64,000 nt of DNA. Source: Sporothrix humicola. Taxonomy: Eukaryota > Ascomycota > Sordariomycetes > Ophiostomatales > Ophiostomataceae. Below the pieces are notes generated by a model that saw only the letters and a program-made list of their open reading frames with translations, was not told where the DNA came from and ran no database searches. Position 1 is the stretch's first letter. Every line of letters starts with the position of its first letter. Shown here piece after piece: positions 10,271-21,166 of the stretch. Location: contig WNYE01000078.1 of NCBI GenBank assembly GCA_021396245.1, forward strand, positions 1-64,000, in the 5' to 3' direction. A program made the translations under genes and the position numbers.

Positions 10271-11339
10271 GTCGAGATGCGGTCGATAAACAAGAAGTCG
10301 ATGGGTGATGTTGTGTGTGGATCGCGTGGAAAGGGTGGTCGTTGAAGGCGGACGTGCCGATGCAGAAAGTCGTAGAATGCCGTGTTTTTGACGTCAAATA
10401 ATTTTACAGCCTGGTCGCGACGATAAGAATGCTGAGCTGTTGGGTCATAGGCACAGAAGAAATGTTGCATAGAGAGGAGGCGAGAATGCCAGAATCTGTG
10501 GCTCCCGGGCAGGGCTAAATCTATGGCGCTAGGGTCACGTGACCCCTAGCCCAACATGAGCTCCCTATCGCTTATCCGCCTCCAGTGGTCGGGCCATCCG
10601 ACAGGCACTGGGCCATAGTGGGTTTAGCGCGGCTGCCTGGCTTCTGTCAAACAATTATGTCGTACACCAGCTTCACATGTCAATCGAGCGTGGCATCTGT
10701 CAACCTTTATACATACAAAAAAGTCCTAGCAAAGTAAATAATAGTTGTGAAATATCAACTGGAATAAAGTAAAACAGTAGTTCATTGATCCAATACTTAT
10801 ACAGTTATTTCTATCCGTATTTAAAGGGTAAAAAGTAATAACCAGCTGTATGCAGCCTCCTGCCCAGAGTAGCCAGGCTCTCCAGGATATTGACTTTTCG
10901 AGGATCTGTCGGATGCATACACTTGAGAACACAGCAGATATATGTCGTCAAATACTAGAGAAATATATACCCCAAAGGAAAGCAGTTCCGAAGCAAAATG
11001 CACTCTCCGAGCCAGTTCCGGAGTCTCGCAGTTTCAGAGGGGCGGGAGCCCCATAGCCTGTCTTGGCTAGGCCCGGCCGGCGATTCGATTTTTACCCCAC
11101 CAAAAAAGTCTCCCGCACTGAATATTACCCTCACGAGTCCTCTGTAGAGCCTACAAAAGCCGCTGTCCCTCCAGCCTTGCCGAGACGACACATCATCCGA
11201 TCTTCTGGCAAGAAAAGGCAGGCGCCCGAAAACTTCAATCCGACCAACAGAACGCTGTATATCCTCGCACGACTGCAAATCAACCTCGAATTCCCATTTC
11301 CCACACATCTCCGACACACACCCCACACCTACATTCACA
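10271..11339. other. Divergent intergenic between MFAP1 and HEM3
   Basis: About 1.07 kb serving as 5' region for both the MFAP1 gene (minus) and HEM3 (plus). It holds the palindrome at 10532-10545. The 11060-11339 portion becomes C/A-rich as expected of the HEM3 leader. No gene seen. Confidence 0.6.
10532..10545. promoter_or_regulatory. 14-bp palindrome GGGTCACGTGACCC
   Basis: Perfect 14-bp palindrome centred on the E-box CACGTG, extended almost perfectly to GCTAGGG on the left and CCCCTAGC on the right with one extra C. It lies about 265 bp upstream of the MFAP1-type start codon. CACGTG with TCA/TGA flanks is the classic site of bHLH factors of the Cbf1/USF type. Confidence 0.6.
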
Positions 11340-12365
11340 ATGGCTTCGCCCACCAAGACTGTCCACGTCGGCACTCGGAGCTCAAAGCTGGCTGTGCGCC
11401 AGGCCGAGACTGTTGTTTCCGCCCTCGAGGCCGCCAACCCGGGCGTCAACTTTGTGATTGATGCTCGCGAGACCGCCGGTGACCGCGACAAGGTGACCCC
11501 GCTGCCCAACCTGGGCAAGGGCCTGTGGACGTCTGAGTTTGAGGCCCGTCTGGTCGCGGGCGGCCTGGATCTCGTTGTCCATTGCGCCAAGGACATGCCG
11601 ACGCATCTGCCCGAGGGATGCACGCTGGGCGCCATTCTCGACCGCGAGGATCCCCGCGACGCCGTCATCTTCCCTGTCGGCAGCAAGTACAAGAGCATTG
11701 CCGAGCTGCCGGCGGGCAGCGTTGTCGGCACGAGCAGTGTGCGCCGCTCTGCACAGCTCAAGCGCCGTTTCCCCGGCCTTGCGTTCCTCGATCTGCGCGG
11801 CAACATCGACACCCGTCTGCGCAAGCTCGACGACTCCGTCAACCCCAACCGCCCCGCCGATGCGCCGCGCTACGACTGCATCATCCTGGCCGCCGCCGGC
11901 CTCAAGCGCATGAACCTGGACGGCCGCATCTCACAGTACCTCCAGGACTCGACGTCAGGCACGCTCTATGCCGTCGGCCAGGGCGCACTGGCCATTGAGA
12001 TCCGCGAGGGCGACGCCGACACCCAGGCCCTGCTCAACCCCATCCTGCACCAGTCCACAATGCTCGAGTGCTTTGCCGAGCGCGCCGTCATGCGCGAGCT
12101 CGAGGGCGGCTGCAGCGTGCCCATTGGCGTCGAGTGCAAGTGGACGGGCGAGGATCTGGAGCTCAAGGCGGTCGTGGTCAGCCTGGACGGCAAGCAGGCT
12201 GTCGACTCGGCAGCGACGCAGCGTGTGACGACGGTCGAGGAAGCCGATGCGCTGGGCCTGCACGTCGCACACACAATGGTCAAGCAGGGCGCACAGGCAA
12301 TTTTGGACGAGATCAACAAGAACCGGGTGCCGCCGCCCCCGATTGTGCCTGCACCGAGCGCATAA
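11340..12365 (+). CDS. HEM3: Porphobilinogen deaminase (hydroxymethylbilane synthase)
   Basis: 341 aa, single exon. Catalyses head-to-tail condensation of four porphobilinogen molecules into hydroxymethylbilane, the third enzyme of haem synthesis, in the cytosol. Visible family blocks: VGTRSSKLAVRQAE at the N-terminus, the KDMPTHLPEG loop near residue 85, GTSSVRRSAQLKRRFP and DLRGNIDTRLRKLD lining the active site, and EGGCSVPIGVE, whose Cys258 attaches the dipyrromethane cofactor. Length matches yeast Hem3. The usual VHSLKD reads VHCAKDMP here, a mild variant. Divergently oriented from the MFAP1 gene and convergent with GCV3. Confidence 0.96.
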   Translation: MASPTKTVHVGTRSSKLAVRQAETVVSALEAANPGVNFVIDARETAGDRDKVTPLPNLGKGLWTSEFEARLVAGGLDLVVHCAKDMPTHLPEGCTLGAILDREDPRDAVIFPVGSKYKSIAELPAGSVVGTSSVRRSAQLKRRFPGLAFLDLRGNIDTRLRKLDDSVNPNRPADAPRYDCIILAAAGLKRMNLDGRISQYLQDSTSGTLYAVGQGALAIEIREGDADTQALLNPILHQSTMLECFAERAVMRELEGGCSVPIGVECKWTGEDLELKAVVVSLDGKQAVDSAATQRVTTVEEADALGLHVAHTMVKQGAQAILDEINKNRVPPPPIVPAPSA

Positions 12366-12898
12366 GCAGTGTAAAGGACAGAGAACGAGACGAAAAGAAC
12401 AAAAGAGGAGGAACATCATGTACAAAAAGTATATAAACATATCTTATGAGTCACGACGGACCATAGAAAATTGGAGTCTTTATGGGATGAAAAGCGTCGA
12501 AAAATCACCACTTAGCTTGTTGGGAATATATATTTTAATGCGTTTGTTATTCAAAACATAAAACAGACGATCGTGTGTTATGGATCATGGTTGAATTGAA
12601 GTGAGATTGCTCGGTGCTATCATTGTATCGTTTGTATGTTTTAAGTTGTTTTTTCGGCTGCCTCCCTGGGTCCATCTTCATTATTGCCCCAGGTTTAGCT
12701 TTTCGTTTTTCTGCCAGTCTATATACCGTCCATGCTATCCAGCCTTGCGATTGTTGAAATGGATCTCAGCTGTCCTCCCAACGTAGCGGCATCAACGCTT
12801 TAAAAAAAGAGTAGTAAATGAAGATGGAGATGAAGATGCAAAATTAAATCGGTTCGTTATACGTCCGCGGTTGTCGGCTCTGTCTAACTCGGGGCAGC
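12366..12898. other. Convergent intergenic, HEM3/GCV3 3' ends
   Basis: 533 bp between two converging genes; moderately AT-rich with T-rich runs, as expected of 3' untranslated regions and polyadenylation sites. No gene seen. Confidence 0.6.
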
Positions 12899-13499
12899 TT
12901 AGTGGTCCTCGGTGGCGGTGAACGCCTTGTAGTCCTCGGTGCTCATCAGCTCCTCAAACTCCTTGAGGCCCTGCTCGTCGACCTGCACCTTGGCGATCCA
13001 GCCGCCGCCCGCCGAGTCGTCCTCGGGCACCTGGTTGATCGTGCCGGGCGTCTCCTCGAGGCTCTTGTTGACGTGCGTCACCTTGCATGCGATCGGTGCG
13101 TTGATGTCGGCCGCCGACTTGACCGACTCGACGGCGCCAATGGCGTCGCCCTGGCCGACCTCCTTGCCCTCGGCCGGCAGCTCCACGTACACGACGTCGC
13201 CCAGTGCCTCGGCGGCGAACTCGGAGATGCCAATGACGCCCGACGTCTGGTCAGCGTTGAGGTCGATCCACTCGTGGTCCTTGGTGTATTTGCGGATGTT
13301 GACTGTGATACGTGGGTTAGTAACCGTCGGCGCAAGCACAATGATAGTCTCTCCCTGCCGCATTGCACTCACACTGGGCCGAGACGGAAAAGGCGCGCGC
13401 AGCGGGCATCGCCGGGCGGAACTGAACTGCTGGCCGGGCCACACCGCGGACCGATGTCCGGTTTGCCACTCGCAAGCAACGGGCAATTGAGGCAGACAT
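12899..13499 (-). CDS. GCV3: Glycine cleavage system H protein, mitochondrial
   Basis: Two exons: 13373-13499 and 12899-13302, with a 70-nt intron (donor GTGAGT, branch CTAAC, acceptor CAG). The product is 176 aa. Residues 1 to about 42 form an Arg/Ala/Ser-rich mitochondrial presequence. The mature part starts NIRKYTKDHEWIDL and contains the lipoylation motif GAVESVKSAADI, with the attached lysine at about Lys104. The H protein carries the aminomethyl group between the P, T and L proteins of the mitochondrial glycine decarboxylase, linking glycine breakdown to one-carbon metabolism. The intron sits at the junction of presequence and lipoyl domain. An unspliced longer frame lacks an ATG and was not used. 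Confidence 0.95.
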
Positions 13500-16400
13500 T
13501 GTCTATGTGGGTGTCGGTGATCGAAGTGCGAAGACGTAGGGAAAATGTGTCGCAGGAGGGAGATCGTCGACGAGGTGGTTGTTGTGGAAGAGATGTCGTC
13601 AAAGAGGTTGGAAAAAGGCCAAAAAGAGAGGGGCAGTCAAATCGGCCAAATCGAACAGACGATGGAAGCCGCCGGGGCCTGGAGCGTGGGTGAAAAAACG
13701 GTGTTACTGGGCTCTTTTTGCTGGGGCTTCTGGGCGCTTTCTCAACTCTCTATCAGAGATAGAGGATAAGGTGGTGGAGCTACGTTGGTGGTTTTTTCCT
13801 ATCTGAGCAGTCTTTCTCGACTTGGGCTAGTTCCTTCCCCGTTTTCTCAAAGAGTGACCACAGAAAACTGCGAAAGCACATGGCCCGCCAATTGCTCGAC
13901 TCAGTCGACTGACGAAAGCTCCGTTTCCATTGGCTGCACGACGGACGAAATCGGGCCACCAATTCCCAAACGGCAGGAGACAGCGTTCCAGAAGCCCAAT
14001 TCCCCAGCAAAATCGCACCGCGGCTTGCCACGGCCCTGTGCCACGGGAGTTCTGACCTGCAAAATCGCAGTCACCTTCCTCTTTGGCGGTGAAAACGAGA
14101 AGCTTAGTCATCTTGCCTGCGTCCTCGCCTAAAATCGTATTTCTATTGTCAGCTGTCAATGTCAACAATACAAATCTGACGGCCTGTCAACAAATTGTCA
14201 TGGGCAAGTCCGCTGCCGCGGCCTGTCATCGATCTCACAATCCCAGAGACCAATAACTCGGTTCGCTATACGCTAAGCTGCAAGAAGCATCGAGCAACAA
14301 CGGCAAGCAAAAGAAAGTAAATAGAGCCGCTGGGATGCTTTAAATTGGCACAATGCCGTCCGTCTGGCAGCGGGGTACTCCGTTGCAGTGAAGACGGGGG
14401 AAAGGCGGCTCTTTTGGCCGTTCTCGATCTGCCCATCGCCCTTTCCTGCTTTCCTTGTCTATATTCGATTATTTTTTCTTTCGTTTCTTCCTTCCTTTTC
14501 TTCAATCGTTTTGGGTTGCTCTTTCTTCTTTTGTATTCTCTTTTTCTTGCCCCTATTTCCCTCTTTCCTCTTCTTTGCTCACTCCAACATTCGTTCCATG
14601 CGTAGAAGGCGCGACGCGTCGCGTGTGTCCCACACCGTCCTTAAGTGCACCGCCATTCTGGCCTCCCATTCGTCTCTGGCCTCTCGCTTGGCCGCCTGCG
14701 TCGCGTGTTCCTGCAGGCTCTTTGGCAAGGAAACGCTAACTAACTCGCACCAGATGGTCGGTTGATGGTCTCTTGGGAAGCCTGTTTTAGGCCTGTTTTA
14801 ATATGGATTCATCTTTCTCAGCTGGAGTCGTGTAAAGTGGTCGAATTCAAAATCAAAACTAAGCAGCAACTCGTATCCTCTTCGGTGGAAAAGTACTTAT
14901 TTACATGTGGCCCGCCATGAGCCGCCGCTCGCTCTTTCCTTCCATGGAAACGCGGGGCACGAGGAAAGAAACAAACAACACAAAAACACCGGCCGGGCCG
15001 TCCATCGTAGCTGTCCCTCCTCCATCCAAGTAAACAAGGAACATAGGCTCTTCTGATATCGCACGCCGTGCCCTATTGGGTGCGTGATCTGCCGTAAGCG
15101 CCATCCACCATGGGCCCACTGGCAGCACGGTTTCAACACGCATTGCCCAGAAGCACGGGGTTTTTGAGTGCACAAACACGTCTGGCATGAGCTGCAGTAT
15201 TACGATGCTTGGATAGTGCATCGCGCCTTCCGGGGCTGCACCAGAAACACCACCCCCACCCCTCCTCTTCATCCTCACTGGCGTTTCCTCTGGCCCTCCT
15301 TCGCCCCTTCCCAAGCTGACCTTCCTGGCCCACGAAATAAACACAACCAGAGAAACAGCAAATCCCCTCCTCTGTCCGGTCGCTCCTAACCAACCAGAAC
15401 TCGCGAACGGTCCGCGACGAGATGGGAAGCACAACATCCTGCCTTGTACGGGACTCGTAGTCTTAGCATCATCACTACTAAACCTGCATTAGGGCCAGGT
15501 CCAGCCCATCTCATCCCATTTCCCCTCTCCTCTTTTGTCCCCTTTCCCCTTGCTGTAGTTTCCCGCCTGTGTTCCGTGCCTGTTTGGCATTGTTTCTTTC
15601 AGCTCTCTTCCAGAAACCAAGGGAATTTACGTGACCGCCGCACGTCCTTTTTTTTTTCATTTTGATTTTGATTTTTCACACTGCCTCGTGAATCCTCAGG
15701 TCGCTCTTTCCAATTGTTTCGTTCCTTCCTTCTGTTTCCTTTTCTCATCGCTTCCCCTCTTTCCCATATTGGCGACTTGACAGTGGACGATGTGCTGAAA
15801 GCCTGCTCGGCGCCCTATTTTTCCCCTTCCGCGCACCCCATCGTGCTCCACTCTTTTCCCTCTCCTGCTTGCTGTCTCCTTCCCTTGCTTCCCTTGAACG
15901 ATCCAGGCAAGCCTTGTCAAAAAGACTCCAACGACTCTCTTTTCTAAATCTTGTGGCATTTCATCGATCAGACCGATCAGGCCAGGCAAAGACGAACATC
16001 TTCCACCTCTGCACGCCTCGCCTCGACGCCTTGACACACGACACTCGACGCGACGAGCACACCGCATGCAAGCTATTTGACGCGGTGGACACGGTGCCTT
16101 GAAACCACCTTACTCGATACGCCCCTCGAGCACGCTGCATTTGACGTCGTCCCCCACTCTTTTTTCACCTCTTTGCACGCCAGCAAACATCCCTCATTTC
16201 CTCTCGACGACACCCCCCTCGATCGAGCATCGGCCATACCAGTTACGCCTAGCAGAAGCGTGGCATTCCATAACGTATTTCATCATCACGAGCATCCCTT
16301 TCTCCCCGCGTCAACCGCCCGGCATTTGAGAGACTAGGGCCACTCCCAGCGTTCATTCCCTTGACGGTAGCCTCGTGCCCTTCGACCTTCACGTCCTTCC

Positions 16401-16583
16401 TTACTATCTTGTCTCCTCGAATAGCCTTATCAGGCGGCAGGCTTCACGACCGGAGCTTCACGATCCCACATCTAAACTCACTACATACCCATCCATCTTC
16501 GGCCCGCCGGGCAACTAGCCAAACTGGATTCATCCACTCTCTCAGTAGGGTCTCCGGCCCAGTTCCACGACGCCCGCGACACA
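13500..16583. other. Intergenic, 3.1 kb upstream of spg1
   Basis: No recognisable gene. The plus strand is strongly pyrimidine-rich from about 14400 to 16500, as fungal promoters and leaders often are, so a long spg1 5' region is likely. Open frames here are Ser/Pro/Leu/Phe-rich and low-complexity. Confidence 0.6.
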
Positions 16584-17801
16584 ATGGACGCCGAACCACC
16601 GACCCCGACGTCGATGCAGCCCCCGTCGGCCCTGCTGAGCCAGGACCAGGACGACTCGACACTGGGCATCGAGGGCAGCCCCCACATTGGCCTCAACGGC
16701 AGCAACGGCCGTACCCACCACATCCAGTCCCAGTCGCTCGACCAGGGCCTCCCAAACTCGCCACGGCATAGCTACGGCGTCGCATCCGCTGGCGGTGCCG
16801 ACGAGATGGACCGGTACGCCACGCCGCCCTTGTCACAGCAGGCGCAGTACGCGCAACACCCACAGCAGCAGCAGCCGCAGCAGCAAAACCAATACCCATA
16901 CCAGCAACACCAGCAGTCCCAGTCCCAGTCACAATCACAACAGCAACAGCAACAACACTACCACCACCAACAGCAGGCACAGCAGCAGCCCATCTCCAGA
17001 CCACCGTCTGGTCTGTCGGGCGGCGGCGGCGCAGCAGGCGGCTACCCTGACCATGCGTCTCGCAGCAGCGGCGGTGGCCAGGCTGAGCAGAACAGCGGGC
17101 GGAACCACGTCGTGATCAAGGTCGGCATGGTCGGCGATGCCCAGATCGGCAAGACCTCGCTCATGGTCAAGTACGTCGAGGGCAGCTGGGACGAGGACTA
17201 CATCCAGACGCTCGGCGTAAACTTCATGGAGAAGACGATCAGCATCCGTAACACGGAGATCACCTTCAGCATCTGGGATCTGGGTGGCCAGCGCGAGTTT
17301 GTCAACATGCTGCCGCTGGTCTGCAATGACGCCGTGGCCATCTTGTTCATGTTTGACTTGACGCGCAAGAGCACGCTTAACAGCATCAAGGAGTGGTACC
17401 GCCAGGGCCGTGGCTTCAACAAGACGGCCATCCCGATCCTGGTCGGCACCAAGTACGACCACTTTGTCAACTTCCCGCGCGAGGACCAGGAGGAGATTTC
17501 AAACCAGGTACGTTCTCTCTACCGTGATCGGAAATGATGGTCTAAGATACTAACTTGTCAGGCCCGCCGATTTGCAAAGGCCATGCGTGCTGCGCTCATC
17601 TTTAGCAGCACGAGCCACAGTATCAACGTCCAAAAGGTGAGTTTTCTATCCCTTTATTGCCCCGATATTCCACAGCGTTCAGGTAACTAACCCAACACGC
17701 AGATCTTCAAGATCGTTCTGTCCAAGGCATTCGATCTGAAGTGCACAATACCCGAGATCGAAAACGTGGGAGAGCCCCTGCTGTTATATCAGTCGTGTTA
17801 A
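16584..17801 (+). CDS. spg1: Spg1/Tem1 septation-initiation GTPase
   Basis: Three exons: 16584-17507, 17562-17636, 17703-17801; introns of 54 and 66 nt, both with CTAAC branch sites. The product is 365 aa. The C-terminal about 190 residues are a Ras-like GTPase: P-loop GDAQIGKTS at about residues 184-192, switch II WDLGGQREF (DLGG instead of DTAG) and GTKYD in place of NKxD. These variants are hallmarks of the Spg1/Tem1 subfamily, which sits at the spindle pole body and starts the septation initiation / mitotic exit network through the Cdc7/Cdc15 kinase. The N-terminal about 175 residues are an added disordered region, Gln/His/Ser-rich between about residues 90 and 140 and followed by a Gly-rich linker; yeasts lack or shorten it. 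Confidence 0.95.
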
Positions 17802-19059
17802 TGTCGACATTGGTGCCCACGAATCACAACCCAAAACCAACTACAATGACAACAAACCATATCAACTCATATTTCCTTTGTCACAACTTCCTTTCTCGTC
17901 TGGCACATACAGATGTACTCTCATCTTTCTATTCTCTTTTCTTTCTTGTGTCCTCTACCCTGATATAATTGATGTTTTATGCCCCCAATCCCCATTTTAT
18001 TATATGTTTACAAACCGTTCATTTTCCAATTTTTGCGCAAGAAGTGTTAGCCTAAGAGGAGTACAAGATCAGCATATTGGGCTCATCGGTGCATCAGAAG
18101 GTGGGGAGAAGCAGTACCGTCCAGTACCACGTGGAGGAATATGGACTGGAGGGTGGGCTGGAGCTGTGCTCCTGGGCATGTCGCCGAAGGAGCTGGATGA
18201 CAGGCGGATGTCGCAAGTACCGAGACAGTGTCGGAAAGAGAACGAGAAAGAGAAAAATAAGACCATGCATAACCGCATAGCAACAGACTGGATTTGTTTT
18301 TTGATTGTTCATTTTCACTTCTTCTGTGTGTCACTACCTGTCAACCATTAGCACTCGCGTTGCCTATCTGTCATTTGAAACCTCTACTGTCACTTTGTTT
18401 CATTGTTTTACGTTGTACGGACTAATGGGGAGTATTGGGCATATTTCTCGGTCGATTCTTGAATACAATATATTCCTTCGTCAGTCCCTTCTGATCTCCC
18501 AGCCAGCAATTGAAGCTGCCTATTTTGGCCGTCTCTGTTGAATCAGGAAGGGGCGCTTCAGGAGACACAAACATAGACATAGACAGTAGTTTTCAGCAGG
18601 AGCGATCCTCCGTTGTGCACAATGGTGCGATTGCGAACATTGCTCAAAATAGAAGGAGTACGAGGCCATCACGAGCGTGCTTTCCATTATGGGATACAGA
18701 CTGGCCATCCTGCCTTTTGTCCTTTCCCATCCAACTGTTTCCTCCTTTTCTGTCCTTGGGCCACACAGTCCCCCTTTTTCTCCCCTTCTTGTGCCATCGA
18801 CTCGTACTTCATCCTTATAGATCATTGTGTACTCGACATTTTCGTCGGCTCCTCGATTGTGTCGCATCGGCTTACGCCCCAATATCCACGTCCACGTCCG
18901 CGTCCAACGTCGAACAGCCCTGTCACTCGAAATTGCCCGAAGCGGGCATCACCTCGCGTCTTTGAATCTCCTCCTCGAAAAAGGGCCAGAAAACAACATC
19001 ATCTCGAACTCAAAAACGTCACGGTTCTTCATCAACTACAGCATACAGTGTCGGTTATC
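17802..19059. other. Intergenic, 1.26 kb
   Basis: Contains the spg1 3' region and the leader of the next gene. A stretch at 18040-18280 is open in several frames on both strands, but no frame could be tied to a start, intron or family. Confidence 0.5.
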
Positions 19060-20358
19060 ATGGGACAAACATGTTGCAAGCCTTACAAGGGCTCAAGATG
19101 CAGTCGCCTCTCCAAAATCAAGGCTGATGCCGCAGCTGCAGCCGCAGCAGCGAGGGATTCTGAGCAAACACAGCAGCCGCCAGACCCTTCAGTCGTCCAG
19201 CTGCTTGGAAACAACAACAGGTCGTCGTCTGCAGTGCCCGGATCAGAGCCCATATCTGAGCCTTTGTCCATGCCCCAGATCGACGCTGCGGGTGAAGTGA
19301 GAATCACTATTGAAAACAACGACCCGGACAACACATCGAGTCACAAGAAGAAGTCTCGCAAGAGTCGCCACCGCAAGAGCTCTCGCGAGTGGCTCCAGCT
19401 GCAGCGCAAGAGGCTCACAAAGCCCCGGTCAAAGACAAAGGTGGTGTTGGCTCACGATGAGGTTCACGGATCAAACGGAGAACACCCGATCATGTTAGTG
19501 GAGGCGTCAACAGTGTCCCATGAAGCAAGCACCAGTTACAATGACAGCCATGAGCCGCTCCTTGTCGGAGATGACCGCTATTCACTATCACCAGACGCAT
19601 CCGGCACTCGCCGAGCCTCCTATCAGCAAGGCCCGCCTTTACTGTCGCCTACACCTTGCCGGCCCATGGGCACACACTTTCCGTTCCTCGGCCCGGCCAC
19701 TGCTAGTATCGCCGCAACCGATAGCAGCAACGATGACCGTGCAAGCAAGGTCGAGGAGGCTCCGAACGCCAAAGAAACTTCTCGTGGAGACAACGGAGGG
19801 AGTGCGGCCGCCAGCAGCTCCGTGACACCGGCAACAATCATCGCATTCCGTCGTCGAGCTCGCCACGATGATGAGCATCGGGACAACTACGGTAGCGTCA
19901 GCTCCAACTCACCAAGCATATACTTCCTGGCACCGAGCTCGCCACAGTCTGCCGCAGCCAAGAAAAGGCCTGTCTCTTCCATTCTCAGCGAAGCTCGTCT
20001 GTCAGTACCAGCTGCTTCAGTGCGTGGCAGCGAGGCTCAACACAGCGACGTGGAGGAGGATATCCTGGATGATATTGATGTGGATGGCATTATGCTAGAG
20101 CACTTTGAGCTCGAGGAAGAGGAGTTGGAAGATACCGCCGAGCAGACTGAAGAGGCGCAGGATGACGAGACGCAGGGGATTTCGGCGGAGAACAATGCTG
20201 TGGAAGAAGAGCCGGTGCAGCCAGATGCCGAGCTCGACACCGATTTCATCAGTGCTGTCATGGCCTTTGTCGCCTCTCAAGGACCAAGACTGCCAACATC
20301 GCTGGCTCGTGATGAGGTCCGGCCGGAGGTTTTGGTCGAAAGTGGCCGTATGGCCTAA
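19060..20358 (+). CDS. Unrecognised protein with N-terminal acylation motif
   Basis: 432 aa, single exon; not recognised. The frame is open upstream to 18613, but ATG 19060 is favoured because it has A at -3 and yields MGQTCCKPYKGSRC. Gly2 followed by Thr4 and Cys5-Cys6 is a textbook N-myristoylation site with adjacent palmitoylation cysteines, implying attachment to the inner face of a membrane. After an Ala run (about residues 25-32) come a disordered Ser/Pro region, a strongly basic patch HKKKSRKSRHRKSSRE at about residues 95-110, more disorder, and an acidic C-terminal third (DVEEDILDDIDVDGIMLEHF near residue 330). No catalytic domain is visible. It could be a membrane-anchored scaffold or signalling adaptor. 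Confidence 0.65.
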   Translation: MGQTCCKPYKGSRCSRLSKIKADAAAAAAAARDSEQTQQPPDPSVVQLLGNNNRSSSAVPGSEPISEPLSMPQIDAAGEVRITIENNDPDNTSSHKKKSRKSRHRKSSREWLQLQRKRLTKPRSKTKVVLAHDEVHGSNGEHPIMLVEASTVSHEASTSYNDSHEPLLVGDDRYSLSPDASGTRRASYQQGPPLLSPTPCRPMGTHFPFLGPATASIAATDSSNDDRASKVEEAPNAKETSRGDNGGSAAASSSVTPATIIAFRRRARHDDEHRDNYGSVSSNSPSIYFLAPSSPQSAAAKKRPVSSILSEARLSVPAASVRGSEAQHSDVEEDILDDIDVDGIMLEHFELEEEELEDTAEQTEEAQDDETQGISAENNAVEEEPVQPDAELDTDFISAVMAFVASQGPRLPTSLARDEVRPEVLVESGRMA

Positions 20359-21166
20359 ACAGCTAGCGTTTGAAGGCTTGCTTTTTGTATGTATTCTCTA
20401 GAGTATGCTTTTGTCGAGTTCAAACAGTAGATTTAATTAGACTCCGGTTTATCTTCAACTGTTCATAAAAAGGAGTGTGAAGAGAAAGGGCAGAGTGACA
20501 TTGAAATAGGTGTAAATCATTAGGCATCAGATGTACCGTTTTGCCTGCCGTCTGTTTGTTGTTTTCCTTCCCAGTTGAGAGCCCCACAATTTTCCATAAC
20601 GCCCTACCATCAGAGCTAACCCCGCCAACCAACGGTAGCAACAGACAGCAATAATAGGCAAACGACCCCGCCGGAGTTTCGAAGCTTAGAGCCTTGTGCC
20701 AGAAGGCAGGCAGACAGACACCATTTCATCACACATTAACTCCTTCCCCATCTCCCGCCACACCGACCAAAGAGCCATTCGCACCTTCCTCTTGTTGGAT
20801 CTTCAATCAAAGTCCAACAATCTCGCTCTCAGCTCTGTTGGCCCCCCTTTCTTACAACATCACCACTCAACTATTGCTCGACTTTGACATCACCAACACC
20901 ACTCCTGTATCGGCGACAGCTACATCAGCTTTCCCGCCTTCCCCGCGTCAAACGGCGGAACAGCTGGTGAGTGTGCTCCTAACACCGAGATCACCGTGAA
21001 TGCAGATTGAGAGATCTGACAAAGCAACGCATCTCAACAGAGACCTCTTCTTTCTTCGATGCATTGCATTTGCTGTCTAGGTCAATAGCAGCTGTGTCCC
21101 GCCTACGATCCTTTCGCTTACCTCCCTATCATCCGTTGTCGCCGCTCTCGACAAGCCTCCCTCACC
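20359..21166. other. Intergenic and CAND1 leader
   Basis: About 0.8 kb. The 20700-20960 part is C/A/T-rich, typical of a fungal 5' leader. GTGAGT at 20967-20972 followed by CTGAC and CAACAG near 21016-21040 could be a 5'-UTR intron of CAND1. No gene seen. Confidence 0.5.

Noticed and set aside
9231..10289. 352-codon Ser/Ala-rich plus-strand frame
   Set aside because: Antisense of the acidic and poly-Ala part of the MFAP1-type gene.
12899..13486. Unspliced 195-codon version of the glycine cleavage H protein
   Set aside because: It starts at TTG and reads through an intron with good donor, branch and acceptor; the spliced form gives a proper mitochondrial presequence.
18613..19059. Upstream extension of the MGQTCC protein
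   Set aside because: Leader-like pyrimidine-rich DNA; the peptide is Phe/Pro/Ser/Cys-rich, and the acylation motif only makes sense at the N-terminus.
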